Below are positions 1 to 12,687 of a DNA stretch of 64,000 bases, piece by piece. Each line of letters starts with the position of its first letter. The first letter of the stretch is position 1. Under the pieces are notes generated by a model. The model saw only the letters and a list, made by a program, of their open reading frames with translations, was not told the origin of the DNA and ran no database searches. Made by a program: the position numbers and the translations under genes. Source of the DNA: Chaenocephalus aceratus (taxonomy: Eukaryota; Chordata; Actinopteri; Perciformes; Channichthyidae); contig CM043787.1 of assembly GCA_023974075.1 (NCBI GenBank), forward strand, positions 40,809,668 through 40,873,667, read 5' to 3'.

Positions 1-872
1 AAGAAAGCTTACTTAAATATCTGCCACGACATAAGTAACCGGATCAGAGTACATTAAGTACAGTCCACGGCATATCACTTCATAATGTATCATATATCTC
101 CTTATCTGAGTCAGCTGAGCCGTATCTGGCCGTGCAACACTCACAGTGTCACATACTGTATGCAGAAGTATTATTTTAAGCAACACATTAAGTTGACGAA
201 ACACTCTCGAGTCAAATGTAATTAAAGTCAGATCGTGTCTTAGAGACGGGGCAGTGATACCATAAACCTGTTAATGTACGCATTCAAACACTTTTACCAG
301 CTGTATTCACCTTGCAGGTGCAGCTATGTGGCTTTGATCCTGGATAAAGTGTTTAAGTCATGGATATTTAATTTAACTTCTTCATATGTCTAATATTATA
401 GTTGACTTTTCATTCAGGAAGTATGACGCTGCGCTGTCAGTACGCTTCTCCATGTTTGTGATTGGTCGAATGCTCCAAATACCACCCCTTCCATGTGAAC
501 GCGCACCTAAATAGATAGGACACGGCTGGCTTGAGCGATCCACTTGATAACCCGTGTCGTAGGACCGTTTAGCGAGAGCGCGTATGTTTTGGATTAGGCC
601 AACCGGCTAACTCAAACATATCCAGGTTAGGTTGAACCAGCTTCGTAGTATAGGCCCCAGCGCTTTTCAGTTTCTAGCTCCGAGCGGGCGCTTTTCTGGT
701 TCAGCTCCGGTTTCCCTTTTCAGCTCCCGCTCTGTACACACCGCCCACTGGCGCCCCAGAGCTGCGTCATGACGTCACCGTTTACATCGCTGATTTGCTC
801 CCCAACAGCAGCTCACAACAACAACAACAACAACAACTGCGTCGGGTCGATGATCGTGTTGCTTTTAATCAC

Positions 873-2106
873 TAGGGTGACCAGATCCCAACAAACCAAA
901 TGTGGGACAAGGAGTATGGTTGTGTGGGACAATGTGGGACACCCTCTCAACAGCACCCCCCAACCCCGGAAGAAAAAAAACGTAACAAATATATAACAAC
1001 TGAGCAGAAAGTGAAGTCAAAATGCAGTTTTTTAATAAATAAAAGTAAACTAAGGCAGCAGGCATTATTCACTTCAAGTGTTTAGAAATGCATCTTCTTA
1101 ATTCAACTAGTCAGTATTACCTGTACAAGTAGGCACAACATAAATTAATAGATAAAATAAAACCAACACTGGCCAGGAGGGAACAGAAACATAATAATAC
1201 ATCAAATAAAATAGCTTTCAGTTTTGTCCATCACAGCAACAGAAGGTGGGCCCCCACACAGTGTGTGGGGGCTATTTTGTCACCTAGAACCACTGGTGTC
1301 TTTGACTCTGTCAAACAACTCTCCACAGAGGCTGGGGCAAGCACATCTGTTATTATGGACGCTGCTTTTGTACGACCACATGACATTTTCTTTACTGTCT
1401 CAGAGTCTGGAAAAATGGTCGGCGCTAGCTTGTTACCAGTCATTTGACCGGTATGAATGGGAGTGTTGCACTGTATGGTAAACACTGGTTATTTCTGCTG
1501 CTGTTACCTTGTCTGAGTGACCATCATTTTTTGGTTTGAGTAGGAATATCTCCATAGAGTGGGATGTCTCTTTTTGAGCGACACGTTTCTTGTGAGAATC
1601 GCATTCTCTGTGTCTTTTGACGTCGTATTCACCGCCATGTGAAATTTAAAAATTACTCTTGCAAAGATTGCAAAACTCTCTGAGAGTCGCCCTGCACTGG
1701 CTGCACCCACAGGGTAAGTGTCTTCCCAGTCTTTGTTGTATGTGCATCTTCTTTTCTTCTTAGCTGTAGTTTCAGTTTCCTCCATTTTCCATAACCTGCT
1801 GCGTCGCCTGCATTCGTTGTTGTTGTTGTTGTTTGGCGGGGTGGGGGGGTGTGTGTGAGTTACTCTCATTGGTTAACACTTGACCAGCACCCGCCGTGTG
1901 TTACAGTTTGATTGACAGCAAACACAGCCCCCTGATGATAGCCTTCCCTGCTTTCTCAACAGCCATTGGATGAATCTGATTTTAAAGAAAAGCGTTTTAG
2001 CCAATCAAAATGAAATATGCGGGACATCGTCTCAATTTGCGGGACGCACCAAAAGTCGGGAAAATGCTGTGCAGTCCCGCGCAAAGCGGGACATCTGGTC
2101 ACCCTA
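873..2106 (-). mobile_element. hAT-family DNA transposon, decayed
   Basis: The ends are TAGGGTGACCAGAT.. and its reverse complement ..ATCTGGTCACCCTA, flanked by identical 8-bp direct repeats TTAATCAC at 865-872 and 2107-2114. This is the target duplication size of hAT elements. Minus-strand pieces of a hAT-type transposase remain inside. Subterminal GGGAC motifs recur at both ends. At 1,234 bp it is far shorter than an autonomous hAT, so it is internally deleted. Confidence 0.88.
1231..1869 (-). pseudogene. hAT transposase remnant (BED-like finger plus central piece)
   Basis: On the minus strand, 1869-1504 reads KKKRRCTYNKDWEDTYP followed, after frameshifts, by a His/Cys pattern (DVKRHRECDSHKKR) typical of the N-terminal zinc finger of hAT transposases. 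Then 1485-1231 reads FPDSETVKKMSCGRTKAA and VLAPASVES, the conserved segment before the catalytic domain. Several frame changes and the absence of the DDE region show that it is dead. The element may survive as a non-autonomous copy. Confidence 0.75.
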
Positions 2107-3678
2107 TTAATCACACGAAGCCAGAATAAATTGAATAACGACTTCTCCAACCTTATACTTTTCTCCAGAGTGCCGTGGTTCATTGTTTATTCATGTGTTT
2201 CTGCAGCATTTACCGACCGCTGCAGTGCTGGCTGCTCTTCCACGGGAGTTTATTCTCCCGTTAGCTCCCGGTTATCTCACACTGCAGCGGCCGCTCTAAA
2301 GTATTCACTGTCCGACTCACACAAGCAGCTGATGCATATCCCCAGTTCCCCTTAGCCTAAGTGAATGTGTGTCAGTCTGCATTGACACTGTTTGGTATCA
2401 CAACGCTGTTATGAAAGTTTCTCTGGTATAAAACGGGTGATGTTAGCATAGCAACCGAAGCTAAACTGACTACTTGCATCCGATAGCTGCAATAATACAA
2501 AACAACACGTCTGCCTCTCTCCACAATGATCGATAACAGTGAACGGATGGTCAAAGTAAGGCACAAATAAACAGAATCACACGAAGCCTGGTTAGTGTTG
2601 CCTGACTTTATAAAGTGTGTTTATAGACACTACTGCTTGTAGGCAGGCATAACAGTCGACCCATGTTCAGGGGAGGTGGGTTTAGTTTCCTGCACGCCTC
2701 GATGTAAGAGAGACGTAAGCGACGTCGCCTCTTAGCTCCAAAGCTCTTGCCTCTGGACCGACAATTTTTTGGAGCTGGAAATGAAGCGGATTCCGGAGCT
2801 AAGAGCCGGCGCCGCTGCGGTGTGAACAGGAAAACCCGGCGCTTTTCAGGCTCTAGCTCCGAGCCGGAGCTGAAAAGGCGCTGGTGTGAAAGGGGCATTA
2901 GAGAGGCTGGTTGTAAGTCAGTGTCTAGTTTCCTGCTGGGCCTTTTGTCTCGATCTGTGGGTGGTCGTTTTATAAATGAGGTGTCCACAGTGAGACACTT
3001 CACAGAGCACAGGACTGAATCACTGAGAGCAAGAATAACACTGCAAATGCGAGTAAGCAACTCAGCACAGTATAAGAAGTTCACATTTTATTTTATTTAA
3101 ATGCTGGAATACTAAATAACATGTTTTATGACATGCACTGTGTGCAATCTTTTTGAGAGGATATGTTGATATCTGAAGACTACACATTCAATATATATCC
3201 AAAATAACATACAGCAGCACTGACTAGAGACGTTTTTTTAGCACAGGTATCCTAAGAAATACACTCAGAGTACTCAAATGCATAGAATAAATAGCACAGT
3301 GTTAAAGCCTTTCAGCAAAGTCTGCAGCTTGGATGTTCTGTGGTTCATCTATGTGAAGATGATTTGATGAAACACCTTCAGTCACAAGTATTCACATGAT
3401 ATCTTCAGTGTCGTTCCCATTCTGACTCGCCTTCTTTTGCATCCGAGGAATGGGTTAATGTTCCCATGTCCTCGTGACTCACCTTCCATTCAAAAAAGGA
3501 AAGCTGTGCCATGACCGTTTTTGTTTTGTTTTTTGGAGTCACACAAATTACCTTTACAAGTTCAAGTTGCCTCTGTTTGTTTATGTGACACTCTTTTCCC
3601 GGAGCTCTAACCTTCAAACTAGAAAATAACTGTGATGCTGTTCTGAGACTGCACACATTCAGATTGAGGTCCGGATTT

Positions 3679-3679
<1 letters not shown>

Positions 3680-3769
<90 letters not shown>
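3680..3769. repeat. (GT)n microsatellite
   Basis: About 90 bp of nearly pure GT within the first intron. Confidence 0.97.
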
Positions 3770-3773
<4 letters not shown>

Positions 3774-4924
3774 CATTTGCTTGTCTATGTGACACAGCCC
3801 TCGTATGACAGCTGTGCCCTTTTCAATGGCACTCAAAAATCAAGCATGCTTATCCACACATTGTTTTCTTTAAAGCGTCTGAACTAAGGATTTAAAAAAT
3901 ACAATCCCTCTTTCCTTAATCACATACTGTGGGTCCCTGCTTTTCTCACAACTGAATTAAGGAACAAAACACCTGCCCTCCCTGCTCACCTGTTTTCTAT
4001 AGCTTGCAACATGCCTCTCCTGATAAGGTGCAGCAGGTTGGACACAGGAGAAAGGAGGTGAAGAACTGAGAAGGAAAAAAAGGAAAGGCGAGAGGTGACA
4101 TAGAAAAGCAGGAATAGGGGGGGGGGAATCTACCCTGCTGTTTGCAGAAATTATTCCCATGATGTTTGTAGTCCGCAACATTCCAATTGGGCTGCACAGA
4201 ATTGGGATTACATACACACACAACTCTGGCCTTTAAGAGATAGAGGCAAGGGGCGAGGAGGAGGGGATAGAGAGGGAGGGAAGGTGATGAGGAGTGAAAG
4301 TGGCAGTGAGTTTTAGAGAGATGGCAGAAACCAAGGGAGAGCAGCCTCCGTGCCTGTGACAGCAGCTGCAATCCTATCCACTGGAGGAAAAGGGAGATGA
4401 CACTCCCATGAAGGAAATGCGCAGGGATACGAGGCAAGTGGGGGGAAATAGATAAAAGTGACAGAAGAAATATATAAAAATAATGTGTGAGAAAGTCACA
4501 GCCAGAGTTTGGAATGTGCAAAACGCACAGATTGTTTGGACATGTGTCCTCGTTAGAAGCCATGTTCAATAGGCAACTGTTTGGACAGTTTTGGTCAGTG
4601 TGGGTGGGAAATTCAGCCAACAAACAGCACTTGTTTACCCTTTTCTACAGTTGTGTCCCAGTTACCAAATCAAAACCCTGCCACACATTGCCAATGTTTT
4701 TCACAGAAAAGTCGACAACATCATATAAACTGAAGGTTATTTTATTCATGCATAAAAATGTGTGTTGTTGTAAAATTGTACTCTGTGGTGTCCTTGCTGT
4801 TTATTTCTTTGTGTGGCACAATAAGGCCGTAATGTACAAGTTTCAGGGGTGTGATAACCAATATTCTCCCACTGCAGCAATACACAGGTCTTCATGTTTT
4901 TTATCTTTTGTCTGTATTTTGCAG

Positions 4925-5121
4925 ACCTTGACATACCTGTTCTCACGGTGCACCAGACCATCAGCGATGTGCGGGGCAGTTACTACCAGGAGAAGACTGT
5001 GTTCCTGCGCTGCACCGTCAACTCCAACCCTCCCGCACGTTTTATCTGGAAACGTGGGAACATGCTCATTGAACAGAGCAAGGACAATGGAGTAGACATC
5101 TATGAACCGCTTTACACTCAG
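4925..5121 (+). CDS. mdga1: mdga1 exon: Ig2, first part
   Basis: The acceptor is a T-rich tract ending ..TTTTGCAG at 4924 and the donor is GTAAAC at 5122. The exon enters with two bases of a split codon and leaves in phase 0 (197 nt). It encodes ..DIPVLTVHQTISDVRG.., then the first Ig cysteine in VFLRCTVNSNPPARF, the core Trp in IWKRG, and GVDIYEPLYTQ at the end. In MDGA1 this domain, with Ig1, forms the neuroligin-binding surface (family knowledge). The Ig2 cysteine partner is in the next exon, 6631-6763. The preceding 4.9 kb holds no recognisable Ig1 exon, so it is intron as far as I can see. Confidence 0.93.
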
Positions 5122-6630
5122 GTAAACATGCACGCATACACAGGGCACACACACACACAGCCAGGGTTACTGTCACTTCCAACTATACTCTCCTCTTTGA
5201 GAAATCCCCCTCAAATCTTCACCTACTGACTGATGTGCTTTTCCAAGTTTTACCCTTGCCTCAGTAAATCTCTCTCTTCCTTTTATTTTTTTGAGGGGCC
5301 AGGTTAGAACAATCCCTGTTTAGCATCATACATTTGGTGTTTCAGTTTCATAATTAAGGGGGATGAAGGGTTAATCTCAGAATGCCACCAAAACATGTGA
5401 TTAAGGGTTACACTCTTGCCCCCAAGATTACAAAAATAAATACATTTTTTTATGTCGGGATTATTGTATGCATTTCCATCTGGACTCACAGTAAACCAAT
5501 ATGAACTGAATGCACACATTACTTTTATTTTTAAGACCCCAGCAATATTGTAAATAGCTTATTCTTTAGACGGTGGTGAAAATGTGTGCCACCATTTTTT
5601 GTATTTTTTGTATTTCCCACACACTGTCTGTGTTCACCTCTATAGGATGAAGCTTGTCCTGAATCATTATGCAATATCACAGGCAGGTTATCAGCTTTGC
5701 TCTACTCTTTATTTGATTGGGGAGGTTTATCAAATCCGTTCCAAACTCTCCGCCACTTTCACTAAACATATCATAGTCCTCATCATAAAGACCTTTTTTT
5801 CTTGTGACGTTGAAAGGGAAGCGTAATGTTTGAAAATACAAAAAGCATCAATCTGTATCAATCGTTAGCTCAACTGCTCTCTTTTTCTCCACTTATCAAA
5901 GCAACAGTCAGCCACAAAGCAGTGCCCCTCGAGTTCAATTAGCCAGCCAGCAGAGCTCTTCCCGGGGCTTCCTGAGAAACTGTTGGCCCATCATTTACTG
6001 TAGCAGACTCACAGTTAGACACTATCAGACACAAAGTCTTGATCTGAAAAATCAGGAGTGATGTTGAAAGCGATACGTGACTGCTGTGTGTGTGTGTGTG
6101 TGTCCGTATATCTTCATGAGAGGCACAAAAAAAGCAGCTGGAGTGCCGAGAGACATGCGTTTTATGAATATTGAGGGAGAGGATTGATGGATTTAGCCTT
6201 CTTTTTTGCATCATAAATCAGTTCACTTTCATTTTCCTAATGGTTTCATGTGAAGCCATTTAAATGCATCATTCATATTACTCTATATGCTATTTGAGAT
6301 GCTTCAGTTGATAATCAGGCCATGTGAGACATGCAAACACAGTAGGATGTGTGTTTTTGTGTGTTCATTCGTGCGTTCATCTCAGTGAGTCTATGACCCT
6401 GTTTATCAGACTGCGGCTCATCAAAAATTGAAGTGACTTTTATGCAAGATTACAACCCAGTTTAGAAAGACTGAGCTTTCTCATTGATGTAATGGAATGG
6501 TTTATGCAATGGAAATGTGGTCATAGATGTATCTCTAGATTAATGTTTATACTCATAAAAGACTGTGTAAAAAATTGTTTGTTATACTTTTGATTGCTGA
6601 TGCCATGCGTGTGTGTTTAATCCCATCTAG
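5122..6630 (+). other. mdga1 intron within Ig2
   Basis: 1.5 kb of AT-rich intron with a short (GT) tract at about 6084-6103. I see no element or exon in it. Confidence 0.7.
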
Positions 6631-6763
6631 GGTGAGACCAAGGTGCTCAAGCTGAAAAACCTCAGACCCAAGGACTTTGCCGATTACGCGTGCCAGGTGT
6701 CAGTACGCAATGTGTGTAGCATCGAAGACAAGTCAGTCACCTTCAGGCTGACAAATGCCACAT
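6631..6763 (+). CDS. mdga1: mdga1 exon: Ig2, second part
   Basis: The acceptor is ..CCCATCTAG at 6630 and the donor is GTAAGT at 6764. The exon begins in phase 0 with GETKVLKLKNLRPKDFADY, followed by the second Ig2 cysteine in ACQVSVRNVCS, then the strand VTFRLTNAT, which contains an N-A-T sequon. It leaves one base of a split codon, completed to Ser by the Ig3 exon. The L-x-P-x-D-x-A-x-Y-x-C pattern is the canonical F-strand motif of an Ig domain. The next intron is 13.4 kb and full of transposon remnants. Confidence 0.93.
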
Positions 6764-7667
6764 GTAAGTGTTTCTCTATTGTTTCTTTGAGATAACTTCG
6801 AAGACAAAGTGTGTGCGAAGGCGTCAATGAGCTGTCACAAAGCCGAGATATTCCCTTTCTCTATTCATTTCCTGCTTTGACATTTGTATATCATTTTCAC
6901 ATCTCATCTCTTACTTTTCTCCACATGCTCTTTTTGTTTGTCTTGGCTCAGGAGGAGTATCTTGATGTCAGTCTCTTCCTTTCATCGTTAAAATGTCTCC
7001 CATCTCTGCTTGTGCAGTATTCCCATTTCTCACTTCTTTCCACCTCTCTATCTCTCTCTTCCTTTCCTTATTTCCTGAGTTTTACCTTTACCCTTTTACT
7101 TTCCTCTCAGGTTTGCCCTTAGTGTCTATCTCCTCGCCTGTCTTGTTTTCTGTCGCTGAGAGCTCATCTCAGGGCCGTCAGCTGTAATTCAGTTGTCACA
7201 CTCCCTGTTATCTCCAATTCACTCTGCACTGCTCTGTCCATCTCCACGCCACCGCCCGGCAATATTGTTGACGTTGACAACCCTGTCATGTTTGTTATGG
7301 TCTGAGTGATACACCACAGGGAAGCCCCCTGCTTTTTCTATTATGTTTATTTTCTCTTCTTCTCTCATTTTCTACCTGCCTTCTTTTCTAAATACCAGCC
7401 AGTCTAAACATGTTTTTGTAAATCTTGCAGGACAGTTAAGTGCTATATAGTGCTTTTTTTCAATACTCAGTTGTGTTTCATTCCTTGTTTTTTTTATTGG
7501 GAAGGTATTTGTTGTCAAATCATGTGTCCTACATGCTTAAAATCCTTTTGAAGATACAAGTGCTCTTCAGGGCTTCTTATCTTAATCCAGTCTTTCTCAT
7601 GGTCAGAGGGCCTGAATAGATATGCCCTGAAAATGTGGATAGAGCAAAGTTGAAATGCTTGCTTTAA

Positions 7668-8048
7668 AGGTGGGGTGGGTAAGTTTGAGAAAACGGCTCG
7701 AGATACACTTGTTGTTATATTCCATGGAACGCTCTTAACATCCCGATAGCAATGAATATCTGAAGTGCTTTAACAAAAAATCCATAAAAAATGTCATCTG
7801 TGGAAGCTGTGGTACTGTAAAAAGCACGACCAATCATTTTAGCTGGCCCGGCTAAAGTAACTGGATGGCCTACCTGCCTGTCAGCCTTCCATCTGGGCAC
7901 AAACTTATCTCGTGCCCTCATTGGTCATGTGCGTGTGCGTGTGTGTTGGAGGAGGGGCTCTGTAAGGAAGTGGCAGATTTGTTCCGGCTGTGTATTTTCA
8001 AATTCTAGCGCACTCGAGCTGGTTTCTCCAAAATGACCTACCCCACCT
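7668..8048. mobile_element. Kolobok-like TTAA-flanked MITE, copy 1
   Basis: A 381-bp element with inverted ends AGGTGGGGTGGGTAAGTTT.. and a near-complement at the other end, flanked by TTAA at 7664-7667 and 8049-8052. TTAA target sites with AGG-type ends suggest the Kolobok superfamily; this assignment is inference. It is non-coding. A second, interrupted copy lies at 25873-27466, which confirms that it is a dispersed family. Confidence 0.8.
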
Positions 8049-8901
8049 TTAACTGAACTGCGGCTTAAAAGTGAAAAAGCAATCTTTTGTCAAAGATATA
8101 GCTTCTTTAAATCTCAAAACTCGTGGATAATGAAATATGACAGTAATACTACCTTAATGGAATAGTTTGACATTTCTGGAAATATATGTATTCGCTCACT
8201 TGCCTACAGCTAGATGAGATGATAAACACTTGTTTTGTGACATAAAGCTACAGCTACACCTGTTGTTTCAGGGTTTGTTCCCCCTTTGGTCAAGATCAGA
8301 AACAAAGTTATAAGAAAGGCAAAAGAAAAAATCATTAACAACTCAATAATACACTTATTAAAAATACAAAGTTGTGTTTTGTAACGTTTTTATGACGACC
8401 ACAAGTCACCATGAATGTCCTCATTCACAGACTTTGATCTGAAGTAAGTGTTCAATCAATCGGCCAATCGGCTTCTTTCAGAGATAAATGTTCCCAGGAG
8501 TCTTCTAAAGTGAGCTGAAGGTGGGAAAGATAAAATATACTCTGTGATAAAGTTAAGAGGAGGGGCAACAGAGTTTGGCATAACCGTGAAAGACTGAGCT
8601 AAAGAAACGAGTGGTTGCTTACAGATAAAGAAAGATGAGGAAATGAGAGTGTAGACTTGATGACAGAAAATGACAGATTTGATGAAAAGCCCTGGAAAAT
8701 GGAGAGACGCTAATGAATCAGCCTCAGGTGAATGGGACCTGCTTTTAATTAAGGCAGACAACACATGATAAATGAGATGATAAATGATTTGGATGAAAGA
8801 GAAATGCTTTTATCACAGTACCAAAATGGAACCCAAAACAAGAAGCTAACGCTTATGGTTCAACAGATTAAAGCCACCTAAATGTCACGGCTCTGACCAC
8901 A

Positions 8902-9290
8902 TTTTTATTGATTTATTTAACCTTTATTTAACCAGATAAAAGCATTGAGATAGAATCTCATTTGCAATGCTGACCTGGCCAAGAAGGCAGCAACGTTACA
9001 CATAACACAAACATATAAAATACAGAGAACATAACTAAGAAAACAAAAGACAAAAAAGCAGTCACTACATTGTGCACATTAGGACAGTAAGAAAGGTGCA
9101 CTACTTATTACTGCAAGAGCAGCTGGTGGTAAGGACTTCAGACAACTTCAATTTAAAACATGCTATTGAGACAAGTGCCGTCAGTTTGAGGCGTGATTGA
9201 AGGTCATTCCAAGACCAAGGACCATCATAAAAAAGACTCCTTTTCCCAGCCTCAGTCCACACAGCAGGTACAACCGTATCCAGGCACTGG
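8902..9290 (-). mobile_element. LINE 3' end, 5'-truncated, copy 1
   Basis: On the minus strand the end of a reverse-transcriptase ORF is readable (AGKRSLFYDGPWSWNDLQ, LKLTALVS), followed by a 3' UTR ending CTGGTTAAATAAAGGTTAAATAAAT. The W-N-x-L-Q-x-x-L-K-L-x-x-L-V-S pattern is shared with 14463-14830. The clade is not resolved. Confidence 0.65.
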
Positions 9291-9452
9291 ATCTGAGGTT
9301 GTAAGAGTCACAAACTGAATGAATGTATTACCAAATAATATGTATATATTTTGTAAGATACTGTGGACTACTTTGAAGAGTTAAGTTGATTTATGACACT
9401 GAACCGATATTGCAAAAAAGTAGCTTCAAATGATACATTAATGTGTACATGT

Positions 9453-9517
9453 AATGTGGGACTCGAACCAACAACACTTAGATAGATGTCATGTTCTACC
9501 TTCTAAGCTAACTGGGC
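9453..9517 (-). pseudogene. tRNA-like pseudogene (degenerate)
   Basis: On the minus strand an A-box-like segment (TTAGCTTAGAAGGTAG) is followed by a B box GGTTCGAGTCCC at tRNA spacing. The anticodon arm is about three bases short and the acceptor stem does not close. It is a tRNA-derived relic or SINE head, possibly Lys-like. Confidence 0.5.
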
Positions 9518-9708
9518 TATGTTGCAATCAAAAATGCTAATGCTTTTGAACGTAAAAGTACATCTCCGAAGTATTTTGGTGTATACATAAGTTAAAAATT
9601 CATCTGTGAACAAAAGCAGGAGCTGGGGGATGGAACGTGAATACATTATTATTTGATCCCTAAAGAGAAGGCATGATATATCTGACATACTACTGATAAC
9701 TACTACAG

Positions 9709-9780
9709 TCAAAGTTGGGCTTGAACCCATCACCCTTAGATTAAGAGTCTCATGACCTTTTTATCTGTTAGATAAAAAGT
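9709..9780 (-). pseudogene. tRNA-Lys(CUU)-like pseudogene
   Basis: The minus strand contains CATGAGACTCTTAATCTAAG, nearly the anticodon arm of vertebrate tRNA-Lys with anticodon CTT, followed by GGGTTCAAGCCC (B box). The 5' half (D arm and acceptor strand) is eroded to an A/T-rich sequence, so it cannot fold into a functional tRNA. Confidence 0.6.
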
Positions 9781-10055
9781 ACAAGGTTTAAGACAAGGGT
9801 ATTTATTTAGCAGTGATACCCATTGCTCGATGTTGGCTCATTGGCCGTCAGATAATTGTATTGACTGTACGTGTCTGTTTTTACAGAGCATTCTGTTAAA
9901 CAGTCACATAAACCAACAGGTTGGAAAAGGAGGAAACAAACAGGGCGTAATGCTCTAGCTTTATGTGATATGTGCTCTTCACTCTCATCCCCTCTGTTTT
10001 CCTGTCTCCTCTCTTGGACTCCTGTGGATGAGATCAATTGGGTGCAGTCAACATT

Positions 10056-10065
10056 CACACACACA

Positions 10066-10110
<45 letters not shown>
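10056..10110. repeat. (CA)n / (GCAC)n microsatellite
   Basis: A compound CA and CGCA array in the intron. Confidence 0.9.
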
Positions 10111-12626
10111 CATAGAAAGAAATATCTGCCTGGTGCTGGCTTTCAGACACAGTGACTTGCCTGAACATCCAATCTGTCTGGACCTCACAGCCTAACAGAG
10201 TGACAGGACACACACTGCGTTGTGAGTGTTTCTGTGTGCGTGTGTGTTATTACGAAATAACCAATGGAAATGACATAGAAAAGAAAGAAAGGAAAGAAAC
10301 ATGTTTTGTAGTTTATATGAGCTTGAGTAACTAATAGACTCTCAGAGAATGGAGAATGGAGGAAGCTGCATTTCAGGAAATATCATGCCCTGCCTCTTGG
10401 ATTACACACATTGTTTTAACTAGAAACCAACACTGAAATAACAAGATTGACAGACGGGGAACAACTGAAAAGAAGAAAATTACAAATAGAGTATGAGAGA
10501 ACATGAAATAGACAGAAGGTGGGGGAGAGGGATAGAAAGAAGGTCACATGAGAGGTAGAGGGATTTTAAAAGAGGAAATCAAACAGAGAGTTGCTGCTTT
10601 ATTTGTTATCCTCTGTTATTTATTTAATGAGCGTATTTTGTTATTCCCCACTGAGATCCCTTTTGTCCTTGTGGCGTCAGTCGCTGCTTAGATCCATCCA
10701 ACTAGGTCATGCCATCACCGCTGATTCACCGCGGTGGGACAAGGGGATTGATTGATTTTTATTTCATAATCCCACTCTGGGATTTGAGTATGTGGTTTCT
10801 GCCCTCCAGTAACTGCTGACAGCGGCTACATCCTCTTCCCCTGCCTCTCGTAAAAGAACAGGGGCAATGTTTCTGGGCTGATCATGTTATTTTAAGTGGT
10901 GTGGCACAGGGGGGGTGCAGCAATGACACAAGTAAAGACACATGAAGGGATGAATGGAAACAGTAGATTTCCTTGGATTGACTTCCACCATATCTGAATG
11001 TGGATTTGATCTTGATTGTTAATAATGAAAATATGCACAAGGAAATTAAAAACCAGATCACCAATCAATGGGTAGAAAGAAGGGGGTAATCATCGTCGTT
11101 TTAATTTAATTAAAAAACTATTACTGAATCATTAATCTGGTGCTACATGTTTTCTAGTTGTGAGCTCCTTCAGCGGTATAGCTTTGGTATTATATTAAAA
11201 TCATAAAACAGCTAGGTGTCATGAGTGTGTCACTTTAATGAAAATGTGCAATGAAAAACAGCTGCTCCCCATAAAAAAATACATCAGACACTTTATGAAG
11301 GTTCTGAGAACTGATTAACTTAAATTGAAAACTCTTCATCATCGCTGTATACACCAATAAAGATATATATTTGTTCCTTTTCTGTTTACTTAAATGGAAG
11401 AAAATGCCAAATCACAGAAAAAAATAAACATTGATACAAAAAAATAATCTCTATAATGATGGCGGAAGGTATGTTGGAAAAGAGAAGCAAACGCACCATG
11501 ATTTAAAGCTGACACAAAGCTCTGAGCTAACTGTAAATCTGAGTGAGGGAAGAGTTGATTCAGTCTTTTATTGATTACTGTAACTCTTACTACAATATAC
11601 CTTGACAATAATATGACAGTCATACAAGTGTGTAATATATATGATGAGATCAATACGTGACAAATCCTATTACGTATGAATTCCCCGTTGAAAAGTTGAG
11701 GATCGATGGGCAATCTGCAATAACCCTCAGTACTGTAAAACCTCTGTGGTAAAACATTGTACTGTGCAGTCGCTTTTATGTGAGGCTATAATCCCTGCCT
11801 GAGAGTAGTCAAGTGGAAAGGAGAGAATTGAGAAAATAATAGAAAAATGATAGGGACAAGAACAAAACACTCATTTAACATAATCTAAAAACATGGATTT
11901 ATTTAAAAATGGTTATGTGTTCATTTGTTAGTGCTTCATCTCATAATAATAGCACCAACAGATGTGTGTCTGGGCTGTATGGATGTCAGTTAAGGCCCCC
12001 CGCAGGAACTGTTACACTCTTAAGTTCCTAAACGTCTCCACCAGGACTTTTCTCCACCAGTCTCAAATCCAGTCTGGGTGGGGATCATGTTGGGGATATA
12101 CAGCCAGACCACTGGCGAGAATCAATTTGCTTGTAAGGCTGCTTTGAGCGTTTTTTGTGAAGTAACCAGAAGGGGCTTCAAGAATCTCAGAATGTCCGTT
12201 CATTGCCCTCAGTATTTTACCTTTCTAGTTTCACTTAAAGAGTTACATGCCCTGCATTCCACACATGTTTGACACCAATTGCAATATTTGAATTGGCAAT
12301 ATTGTTTGCATATTGAACTTCAGAGCCTGGCTAATGATAAATATATCAACCTGAACAAAATGTTTTCCATGCGGACAATTCTACATTGCATTTACTTTGT
12401 CAATTCTGATCAATAACTGTTGGGTAATTTGTATTTGTGTTCCTGTAAATGCATACGCTCGCAGGTGTCCAATTCCTTTCCTCCTGTGGTGTTCATTTTC
12501 ATCTACAGTAATTGCTTGCAAGCCCTTTACAGACAGCTGATGTTCACATACTTTCATCAATATCCATTCACTGTGGATGTAAATGCTCATGGCTCAGTTT
12601 TCTAGACAGTGAAGAGCAAAGACTAC

Positions 12627-12629
12627 ACA

Positions 12630-12684
<55 letters not shown>
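12627..12684. repeat. (CA)n microsatellite
   Basis: About 58 bp of CA repeats. Confidence 0.95.

Positions 12685-12687
<3 letters not shown>

Larger units (their letters stand above)
651..2899. mobile_element. probable older GC-rich element into which the hAT inserted
   Basis: Both edges carry a GC-rich motif in opposite orientation: GCGCTTTTCAG..TAGCTCCGAG near 660 and its relatives, including GAGCTGAAAAGGCGCTGG, near 2867-2884. The right edge reads GGTGTGAAAGGGGCATTA and the left edge TAGGCCCCAGCGC. These look like degenerate terminal inverted repeats. No convincing target duplication was found, so the outer limits are approximate and the single-element interpretation is tentative. Confidence 0.35.
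1..4924 (+). other. mdga1 intron (5' side), with transposon remnants
   Basis: No Ig1 or signal-peptide exon could be recognised here, so I treat it as intron upstream of Ig2. It holds the hAT element at 873-2106, GC-rich repeat arms near 0.65-0.75 and 2.7-2.9 kb, and a (GT)n array at about 3680-3769. A purine-rich tract lies at about 4065-4320. The remainder looks like ordinary AT-rich intron. Confidence 0.6.

Noticed and set aside
3997..4623. 208-codon minus-strand open frame in the first intron
   Set aside because: No recognisable domain and a biased composition derived from a purine-rich tract; no splice or start context supports it.
1..4924. Ig1 or signal-peptide exon of mdga1
   Set aside because: I looked for an Ig pattern (paired Cys with Trp, conserved YYCKAENG-like strand) in open frames here and found none.
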